NCBI GenBank assembly: GCA_036971715.1
Contig: JAVHJL010000003.1
Coordinates: 4,154,001 to 4,218,000 of the forward strand
Direction of reading: 5' to 3'
DNA from: Arthrobotrys musiformis
Lineage: Eukaryota; Ascomycota; Orbiliomycetes; Orbiliales; Orbiliaceae
DNA: 64,000 nucleotides
Shown: in pieces, positions 49,373 through 57,603 of the stretch
Layout: every line of letters starts with the position of its first letter
Position numbering within the stretch: the first letter of the stretch is position 1
Notes under the pieces: model-generated
Told to the model about the DNA's origin: nothing
The model's input: the letters and a program-made list of their open reading frames with translations, nothing else
Database searches by the model: none
Translations under genes and position numbers: made by a program

Positions 49373-52300
49373 TTAATAAGAATTCTCTATACGTAGCTGG
49401 GTGCGACCTCTGGAATTTTTCCATGGATAGGATTTGGGCGTATAGTCATTGACCCATAATGAATCAATTTCCTCGCCTGTGACTTGGGAGTAATGTGCAA
49501 GTTTTACCCCAACCCGCAGCAACGGTGCGGCCCGCTCCCTTATGTCGTCTAACTTACATATTATTACGATCGCTAGAGGCGAGAACCAAGTACCTTTTGT
49601 CGTCTTGCGTTTCAAACCAGCCTCGACTAAAGCCCAAATCTCGAGCATTCCGATCAAGGTTGCCCATTCCAAACTTTTTTGCGCATCTAGGGTCTGAACT
49701 CTAAAATGAGCACCGGGTTCATCTCTCGGTGGCATTGGTCTGATGATTGTAACAGATCTCCCTGACGCACCTTCACCCTTGCACGACTGCTTTCGGAAGT
49801 CGAGAACTCTTTCGACGACATTAATTGAAGCTTCGGTTAGGCGTGGCAACAGTAGCGCACGTAGCAACCTCAAGTCGCTCCCGTCATCATTGACCCAAGA
49901 ACGCTCATATACTTGGGTTAACTCCGTTCGCTGTTGTTCTAGACTCACCTCTTCACGCGTTTCCATCTTCACCAACGCCATCATGCGCAGTTCTTCGTTG
50001 ACGGCGATTCTGTAACCTGGAATGTCCATGACGGTGGTTCCCGCCCAATTTTGAGAGGAGGGCCGTATAAAAACTCTGGGTATTCTATCGTGCCAGTAAC
50101 GCTTGATATACTCTAACATGAACCTGTTTTCAGGATCGTCGATTGTGGTTGATAGAGTTGCTGTGTATAGTTCTCGGAGGGATAGTGTATTTTTTTGATT
50201 CCCTTTATCTACTCTACTATCGGTCGTGAAGTGGCTCTTCTGGTTGGAACTAAGGGCCAATTTCCTGAGCGGAGAGGTCGCGCTTGAGGTCAGGTCCGTA
50301 GCGTCTCCGCTTCCAGATTGGTCTTCACGAGCACCAAGACCGCTCGAGATACCTTGGTTTATTCTGTCTATCAAAATTTGGCCAATCATCACCGCGCTAG
50401 GGGCTGTGGGCCCAGCGGCCCGTAATGAGGTGTCCTCTTTAGTTTTTGGATCCGGCTGGTCTCGCGGAGGCGGGGATTTAATGTATGCCATCCATTCTAC
50501 TATGTCTGATCTTTTTAATTTTCCCGGCATGCTTCGTAGGACCATAAAAATTTCCGCTGGTTGGGTGTAGGTAAGTCGACCCGGGACTGGAGCCTCGAAG
50601 TTGGGTTTACCCCGACCCTGAGGCTCCCAGCCGATGAAAATTTCGTCGAGAATTTTGTCGCCCAGGTGTCGCCCTTTATAGTATTTGACGACCATTGCTT
50701 GTACCAGAGATATCTCTCGCGTTCTGAGAATCACACCTAAAATCGTCTCGCGAGGACTCGGTTCCTTTTTGACTAGCGTCTGTGACCATGAGGTTGCATA
50801 TTCAGCTAGCAAACTATCTATCATGCTAATTCCGATGGGGGATTTATCCCGGTCTACATTGAATACTTCGGCAATGTTATTCAACATCTGCATTGTACGC
50901 GGCTCCGGACGTTCGATAGATATGAATTCGATAATTGGCGTCTTGCAGTTGGAGTCAATCTGACATAATTTTAATATTACATAGTATAAAATGTCGGAAA
51001 GGTCCGGCAGGTCTTTGACCTGTGACAGATCGGGCAGTCGGCTGATAACAATGTGATGGGCATCGAGATCTACGTAAAATTCTCCTAGGAAGCGCTCGGG
51101 CAGGGGCCCAGAGGCTTTAATCCATACGACGAGGTGGCGGTATTGAGCAGACCTCTGAGATCTCGTGATCACATCAAGATAGTGTATGTTTGGTTTGCCA
51201 GCTTTCTTTTCCCTATCGGCAAATCTTTCTATGAATAGAATTGTACTCGGCTTTGCCCTCTTCCGCATCGTCTTGGTGCTTTCTTCGCTGTCTTCCTCTA
51301 GTAATAGATCCGGTGGAGGTTCCTCTGTTATGGGAACATTAATCGGGTCATTTTGCCTAACTCGAATGATCAAATTGTTCTTCAGTTGGCCTAATCCCTC
51401 TCCCTGTAGGTAGTCGGAAATTTGCTGCTCTAAGCGCTCGTCGTCTGGTGAAAATTCACGACGGCTAGCAACAGTATCAAAAACTTCAAGCACTGATGGT
51501 GAACTCGAAGAAATCGACTGTATTTCGACATAAGAGTTAGGCTCATCAAACTGCGGCGGGGTGGCCCCTTTTGTGACATCTTGGAACGAGACCAGCGGTG
51601 TAGCTTCAGCGTTATCTTGTGCACGCCCTAGTCGAACAAGAATTGCGAAGTCACTGGAGGACGATTTCCCTCCTTTTTCCTTCCCTTTTGATTTTTTTGA
51701 TCTTTCCCTGTCACCGATTTCGAGGGAACGGACCTCAAGGCCCGCGGGAAGAGCGGTGTACCTCTCTCTCTCTAGTATCATTTTCAGGACTGCGCCGTAC
51801 TCTAATGTTTCCGAGAATTGCCTTAGCAAATTATCATTTAAAATGGCTTCGGGTGATGGTTCCCCGTCTGGCCCCGGTGAGAATGCTCTCCTCAATGGCC
51901 CACGACCCCAAAGAATCAAAATGTTTCCGGTAGATGTATCCAACTTCTTCTCTTCGTAGGCCTTATGGATGAGCGACTCTGTAGCAGGCGAGAGTTGAAG
52001 GAATGTAATGTCTCGAAGACCCTGGCTTCCTTGACTTTCGATCCAGCATGAGTATAGAAAGTCAGCGAGTGTTTCTTTTTCCTCTGTCTGGATACTGTTT
52101 TCTAAAACCAAGTGAGCCTCGGGCCCGGATGTGAAAGCTCGAATTTCGGAGTGTTCAAAGCTCTCCGAATTCGTTGTGAGATGCCATTTACTCATGCGGT
52201 ATGTCCGAGCGGATTCGGATTTCCTCTTGGAACCTGTGGGGTAGTCTATTTCAATGGGCTCAAGAGTGGACCCTTCGAAAATCACCTTTCCTGGATAGCT

Positions 52301-53500
52301 CGTGAGGTCTATGCTAGTCTCCACTAGTATTACTTTGGCGGAGGCCTGTACCAATTCTGGATCATGATCTTGTATATAGCCGGGAGAGTTAGGACTTAGG
52401 CCTGCGAAAATATCGCCGAGTTTCCCTAACCCCTCCTGGTTGTTGCCTGGGGCGCCTGGGCTATAACTTGGTCCTATGGTTACCAAAATTGTCGCTTGTG
52501 GGCCTTCTCCTTCTCGCCCCGGTTCGACGCTGAAGCGAATAGATTTGACCAGCTTGATCTTGTTCCTTTCTAAGAAATAATTACGCGTAGTTCTGTCCGA
52601 AAGCATCTGTTCTATTGCTCCGATTTCTGGTATTCCTATGAGCGTTGCCCATAGACGGGCATCTGAGCTTTTGCGGTCCAAAATGCTCGGTACGTCTATC
52701 CAGAACCCTCCGAAGTTATTGATGTTTCCGGGCCACTGGTTTTGAATATCGCTTAAAATCTCGATCGTTTCCGGGGTTTTAATTCCATAGACGGTGATAT
52801 GGGAGAGCGGGTAGTCTGGAACGCCGATAAGGCCCCCAGTTCTCTGCGTTGAATCAACCACCCGCAGCCAGAGGGCTAGGATTAGAGAACTATAGTCTGC
52901 CTCAAAATTTTTATTTCTGCCCCCGTTCCCAACGCCATGCCATGACACGATTAAATGCTTACTTTCAACTGACACGTAGAATTCAGCCCAGCTTCCATCA
53001 AGCTCCGGTACCTTCGGCGTCAATACAAAATAGGAGTAGAGGTTGTCTTCGTCTGCAAGGGCGTCAGCCATACCAAACCTAAATAGAAAGATTTGAATCC
53101 AACTGGGGCAGGCGTCAGCGCTTTGAGCGCTGGGCTCGAAATATCTAGCGGCAGGTTTGTCAGTTGGGTCTCCTGGCCCAACGATGCTAGTCAAATCGTC
53201 GCCTTTTTCATCGGTGCGATCAATGAGTCTCCAACCGCGGCTCTCGTAGTCTGATAGACCACGTTTAATTTTGGAGAGTGCTTCGTTTGTACGCGATTCC
53301 GGTATCAGCTTTGCTGGTTTCCGTGCGTGCCCTACGGCAGGCTTCAAAGCTGATATTATGTTTCGGGAGTGTTGGTCTAGGTCTGGAGGTCGCCTCCAAG
53401 AATTTCCGGCACCATGCGCTCTAGCTAAGGAATCGTTTCCCAATATGAACGCGAAAGCTGTTAGAATATAGGCCCAGGTGGGCCTTATGTGTACTCTCAT
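49373..53500 (-). CDS. giant secreted modular protein, unknown family
   Basis: Intronless, 1375 aa from ATG 53500; the frame reaches 53524 only through a GTG. Residues 1-~28 form a signal peptide (AYILTAFAFILGN, with cleavage near ARAHG). I recognise no family. Four degenerate modules are visible by eye. The first half of each has a strand pair such as EFYVSVESKHLIVSW (~172) or EFYVDLDAHHIVISR (~807), then a helix-strand unit ending TPETIEIL, SPATESLI or EPRTMQML. The second half resembles WATLIGIPEIGAIEQML (~285), GAVLKMILERERY (~569), TILGVILRTREISLVQAM (~919) or WATLIGMLEIWALVEAGL (~1280). Basic and Ser/Pro-rich linkers separate them. Few cysteines; no transmembrane segment after the signal. 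Secretion is inferred. One micro-insertion (51556-51601) lies in frame within a linker. Confidence 0.85.
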   Translation of the reverse strand: MRVHIRPTWAYILTAFAFILGNDSLARAHGAGNSWRRPPDLDQHSRNIISALKPAVGHARKPAKLIPESRTNEALSKIKRGLSDYESRGWRLIDRTDEKGDDLTSIVGPGDPTDKPAARYFEPSAQSADACPSWIQIFLFRFGMADALADEDNLYSYFVLTPKVPELDGSWAEFYVSVESKHLIVSWHGVGNGGRNKNFEADYSSLILALWLRVVDSTQRTGGLIGVPDYPLSHITVYGIKTPETIEILSDIQNQWPGNINNFGGFWIDVPSILDRKSSDARLWATLIGIPEIGAIEQMLSDRTTRNYFLERNKIKLVKSIRFSVEPGREGEGPQATILVTIGPSYSPGAPGNNQEGLGKLGDIFAGLSPNSPGYIQDHDPELVQASAKVILVETSIDLTSYPGKVIFEGSTLEPIEIDYPTGSKRKSESARTYRMSKWHLTTNSESFEHSEIRAFTSGPEAHLVLENSIQTEEKETLADFLYSCWIESQGSQGLRDITFLQLSPATESLIHKAYEEKKLDTSTGNILILWGRGPLRRAFSPGPDGEPSPEAILNDNLLRQFSETLEYGAVLKMILERERYTALPAGLEVRSLEIGDRERSKKSKGKEKGGKSSSSDFAILVRLGRAQDNAEATPLVSFQDVTKGATPPQFDEPNSYVEIQSISSSSPSVLEVFDTVASRREFSPDDERLEQQISDYLQGEGLGQLKNNLIIRVRQNDPINVPITEEPPPDLLLEEDSEESTKTMRKRAKPSTILFIERFADREKKAGKPNIHYLDVITRSQRSAQYRHLVVWIKASGPLPERFLGEFYVDLDAHHIVISRLPDLSQVKDLPDLSDILYYVILKLCQIDSNCKTPIIEFISIERPEPRTMQMLNNIAEVFNVDRDKSPIGISMIDSLLAEYATSWSQTLVKKEPSPRETILGVILRTREISLVQAMVVKYYKGRHLGDKILDEIFIGWEPQGRGKPNFEAPVPGRLTYTQPAEIFMVLRSMPGKLKRSDIVEWMAYIKSPPPRDQPDPKTKEDTSLRAAGPTAPSAVMIGQILIDRINQGISSGLGAREDQSGSGDATDLTSSATSPLRKLALSSNQKSHFTTDSRVDKGNQKNTLSLRELYTATLSTTIDDPENRFMLEYIKRYWHDRIPRVFIRPSSQNWAGTTVMDIPGYRIAVNEELRMMALVKMETREEVSLEQQRTELTQVYERSWVNDDGSDLRLLRALLLPRLTEASINVVERVLDFRKQSCKGEGASGRSVTIIRPMPPRDEPGAHFRVQTLDAQKSLEWATLIGMLEIWALVEAGLKRKTTKGTWFSPLAIVIICKLDDIRERAAPLLRVGVKLAHYSQVTGEEIDSLWVNDYTPKSYPWKNSRGRTQLRIENSY
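51556..51601 (+). repeat. CGAGAC-family copy inside coding sequence
   Basis: A 32-nt copy (51563-51594) ending CTTGGAACGAGACCA is bounded by GCGGGGT and GCGGTGT (6 of 7 identical). Insert plus duplication equals 39 nt, 13 codons, so the giant gene stays in frame (linker around residues 625-645). Confidence 0.6.
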
Positions 53501-54941
53501 TGTACAAGACCAAAAACAGCCCACTTCGGTTGTGTGTTCGAAAAATTCTGTCTCTCTCTTATGCTCGAGTTCGAAGTATCCGACGATTTGAACTAATAGA
53601 CCAATATTTCGGAAAAATAGATTCGCTAGACTATGATATTTAGTTAGTGTTTATAATACATCGAATAGGAATGCATACGACTGCATTTATATCGCTTGAC
53701 TTTCCACCGCTCACGATTTCGAATTCGCTCGAAATATTGAATTAGTATACGAGATACGATGGACTTACACATGGTTTAATAACTCTGTTTTTGAGGCCCC
53801 TTTGCGCTCTTAGATCTATTAAAACACGTTAACGTGAGTCTAGATCTAACGTGGCGAAACTTGTAAATTTACGCAATTCGAGCCAGCTTGAAAGTAATAC
53901 TGGAGGCTTTCGGATCTAGATACAAGCTATGATGGGGGCATAAAAGTCGACAATCTCAAGGCTTTGGTTTTGAGATGTTAAATGTTCAAAAATGCGAATG
54001 TGGCACTTGGTGTCGATTTATATGTGTTACATAGAAATATGTTATATTAAAAGGCTACCAGCTTTTTAACTGTGGAATCTAACGTACGTACCTCGTGAGG
54101 CAGCAGGTTAAGTTGGCCATTGGTTAGGTGCCGGACGTAAGCACTCGAGCACAAATGTCAAACCCAACAGCTCCTTAATTTGTCATGCAGGCCCGCCGTT
54201 GCATTATTTGTGGCGGTGAACTAACCCAATTCTATACTCGTAGGCCCTAGGGCCCTCTGGTGTACGAGACAACTAGGGCCTAGATTCGATTCGAGACAAT
54301 TTCATAGGGTTTATATATAAAGTAACAGCGAGTGCTACTAAGTGGTCTCGTACCCAGGCCCCCCAATTGTACAAAGGGTGACCTACTACCTAGGTAGGTA
54401 TAAGACTCCAGATACGGCCAAAAAAACCTCCTTACTCCTTTTGATAGGAAGTTTCCCATTACCTTCACCCACAGCCCTTACGTATACCTTCATGCCGGGA
54501 ACAATGAATTCAGTATTTATAGCAAGCAAGTTGCGTTTAGAATATCCCTCGGCCATGATCATGACAAACTCAGCACAAACGTACTCTAAGCTAACACATC
54601 TTTGAGACCTGCGAGATACTCGCTAGAGTTGCTTAGGGCCTTTATTAGTTAGAGTTGCGGCAAGATATAGAATAAATTTGGTTGGACTTCAACAAGCAAG
54701 CCTATGGAAGCCGCGGAGACTATTGGATGATGCAATGTATTTTATCATATTTGGGTTGATAAATTTAATGGGTATCACTAATAGCACAAGCTGTGAAATG
54801 AACTAAGTACAGGGTATCTTTACTATATACGAGGAGGACGCTCCAGCTCTCCTACATCCAACAAATCCTCTGGCCTCCTAGAGCGGGGAGACTTCTCTAT
54901 GTGCGCTACTCGACCAAGAAAGTTCATGGTTTCGTAGCCAC
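53501..54941. other. 1.4-kb intergenic region
   Basis: Promoter of the giant secreted gene and the 3' flank of the carboxypeptidase gene. Contains the micro-insertion at 54247-54280 and a minus-strand core copy at 54342-54357. Confidence 0.6.
54247..54280 (+). repeat. CGAGAC-family micro-insertion with 8-bp direct repeats
   Basis: CTAGGGCC at 54247-54254 and 54273-54280 flanks the 18-nt insert CTCTGGTGTACGAGACAA. The near-palindromic target also makes a 10-bp inverted repeat. Confidence 0.75.
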
Positions 54942-56467
54942 TTACATGGTGGTAAGCAAATGGATCATGCCTTGCCACATTTCTTCGCCAGAAGGCTTGA
55001 TCTGGGTAGCTGGCAGGACGAAACCGGTGCCACCGAATCCACCGGATGGTCGCAACTCAATGCACCAACTGATTTCGGCTTTTCCAACATCTTGCATCCA
55101 ATCGGTACTACCACCAACAGCTTTATACAAACTTGGGCAAGTAGCACCGGGAGTGAACTTTGTCTTTGCGGAGCTTGCACCAGCAATAGCGGTTGCAACA
55201 CCCCTTGCCAATGACATCTGCCTGTCGTAGTTCTCGACTTGGCGGTTGCAGTCGTAGCCGTATGGGAGAAGGATCAATTGACTGAAGCTGTGCCAATCGA
55301 TGTAGAGTTTGATACCCTTATTGGTAGCGAGGGCTTCAGCATGCTTGGTAAGCGCGGTGTTTTCGGGAGTATTTCCTGGTCCGAGTCCACGGAAGGTCTC
55401 GTCGCAAGGGTTAGTGGATGAGCCGCCAGGGGTATCCCACTTGAAACTCCAGTTTCTGTTAATGTCGGTTCCAACACAGCTGTTGGATGGGTGCTTCTGT
55501 CGGCTCTTGCGCCACAAACGGTTGGTGGTTTGTGTGTACACGAACCCTAAAATAGAGTGTTAGTATGCCTGGGAGCTAGACGTCATATTGCAAGGAGCAT
55601 TGGGAACCCACCATCTGGATTTACAACTGGGAGAATGTAGAAGTCGTAGTTGTCAAGAATGCTGCGAACCTGTGAATCATTTGAGTTGTATCCAGTGATA
55701 AGGCCGTATGTGAGATATTCAACGACCTGTAGTTCCAAGCGTATTAGTATTCGGAATTCCTTGTAGGCGTAACGTACAATAAGTCGACGGAGGAATATTT
55801 TGATACTTACCATAGCAGAAATCCATTCTCGAGCATGAACAGTTCCGTGCCACAGAACAGCGGGCTTGGAGTCCTTACCACCCTTACCCCAAAGATGGAT
55901 TCCATTGATTGGCTTATCTTCAAATGATCTTCCAACCTCGATCAATTCAGAGTTCTGAGTGAAGCCAGCTTGAATATCAACCAACCACTGTTGATGTTCC
56001 GCGAATGTGTGGTAGGCGTTGAACCACGACAGGTCAGGGAAAGCAGCAGGTGTCAATTCTTCCAAAGCTAAATTGTGTAGGTTTTCCATCAGCTTCAATC
56101 CATGTTTAGAATATCAAATTTAGGTGTTAAGCTCACTGGAAAATATTCTGCGACCTGCAGAAGCTGGAGAGAAGCCTCCTTCGGCGATGATGGAAGCTCC
56201 TAGGTCCTCATCAATAACCTCGTACTCGAGCTTCATCTTCTCGAACTTTGGGAGGTCCTCAGGCGCAATTGCAATTTCAATCCGTTCCTTTGTATCAAAA
56301 TTGTACTGGACAGCATTGAGAGTCTTCAGTTGCCTCTCGATGGCCTGACCCCTTCCATGGGTGGAAATGCGAACAACCCGATAGCCATCATAAGTGATGA
56401 CCTTATCAGGAATAACAGCAGCCGACGCTAGCGGCGCGACAAGAGAGAGGAGGGCAAGAAACTTCAT
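54942..56467 (-). CDS. secreted M14 metallocarboxypeptidase (carboxypeptidase A-like)
   Basis: Four exons (56467-56137, 56067-55811, 55726-55612, 55546-54942) give 435 aa. The start at MKFLALLSLVAPLASA is chosen for its signal peptide; an upstream in-frame Met at 56539 would bury it. Residues ~18-105 form the activation propeptide. Catalytic domain: zinc ligands H188 and E191 (HAREW) and H320 (IDWHSF), substrate Arg R265 (INRNW), catalytic E398 (CIELRPSG). The spliced joins read ISAMVVEYLTYG and NPDGGFVYTQT, both classical M14A sequence. It releases C-terminal residues from extracellular peptides, with hydrophobic preference expected from the A-type fold (not directly shown). The enzyme is likely a secreted zymogen. 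All key residues are present. Confidence 0.95.
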
Positions 56468-57603
56468 GTTGATCTTTAATTTTCTGCTTGATATCTTGCT
56501 GCTGATTTCAAATTTTGCCAATATCGACGGGAATCTCATTAATTTTATACACGATTCCAGTCCTTACTCAGATACGATCCCCCCTCCCGGGTTTTTTGTC
56601 ACCTAATGTAAATGAGTTCTCTCTTCGCCTGAGCTCGTGATAGTATTTCGATTTTTCAAGATTTCCATGCGAGCTCGGACCTAACACTCTAGGCAACTGT
56701 CCTGCAGATTCAATTGCCAATACTATCTCTACGATCTTTATAATCTGAGGTCAGCGGAGATCCTACAGAAAGAGTAGGTGGCAGCGTATCGGATGTTTTA
56801 GACCGTTAATACTAGTACATTAAGACTAAACTACCATGTTGTCATCGTGCGCAGATGAATACACCGTCCGGTTGAATTCCCAGTACCCATGGGAATTCAT
56901 AGACCATAACCATTGTCGAGACTATTCGTTCCATGTTTATCTTTAGCTGGCCCTGCCCGCGATCCCGTCCCGCGTCTGTCTACGCATACGTCAGTTAAGG
57001 TTTCCCCCCAGCGGTAACAAGGTATTGTAACCGTAGCACGATCCCTTGCCTCGGGTTTCTGCCTAGGCGAGGTTTTTATAACCTTCCAGAAGTACACCAA
57101 GCGCTACACGATATAATAGTTGGGTCAAGCGAGCTCAATTGTTGAATACTATATCATCCATTGTCTGGCTATTTAAGCGGACTGGCCTGCCTTGTCCTAC
57201 GGGACTTGGCGACGTCTTGGTTTTGGCGTGATTTGGAAGGTGCCGATTTCCAGGACCTTAGGCTGCACGAGCGGGGTATCGGACGACGTAAATTCCAGCG
57301 CGATGATCAGGACCATGGTATCGAGTAGATCAAATCTCATATGACAGGCCTCCAATGGGTGATTCTAGGCGACCAAAATCCGTTCATGTGATAGAAAAAC
57401 AGGTCAACAATGTTGATGAGAAAAGGTGTTGTCGTGTGTCATTTTCAAAATCCTGGTCGAGCCTCTAAATAGTTGACAGGGTCGATACTAGGTACCTCTC
57501 TCTAACTATAGCAGGGCCCCATAATGGGTGCATACTCAATACTGGTATAGAATCGATGATACAACGCAAGAAATTCAAGAGATAGTCTTCTAAATCGTAT
57601 GTA
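56468..57603. other. intergenic, no gene seen
   Basis: Carboxypeptidase promoter side and HBS1 3' flank; no supported ORF or RNA. Confidence 0.6.

Noticed and set aside
49089..49424. 111-codon minus-strand frame overlapping the end of the giant gene
   Set aside because: Overlaps the giant gene's 3' end in another frame and has no features; more likely 3' UTR.
54241..54282. Perfect 10-bp inverted repeat, considered as a terminator or MITE
   Set aside because: Better explained as duplication of a near-palindromic target (CTAGGGCC) around an 18-nt micro-insertion.
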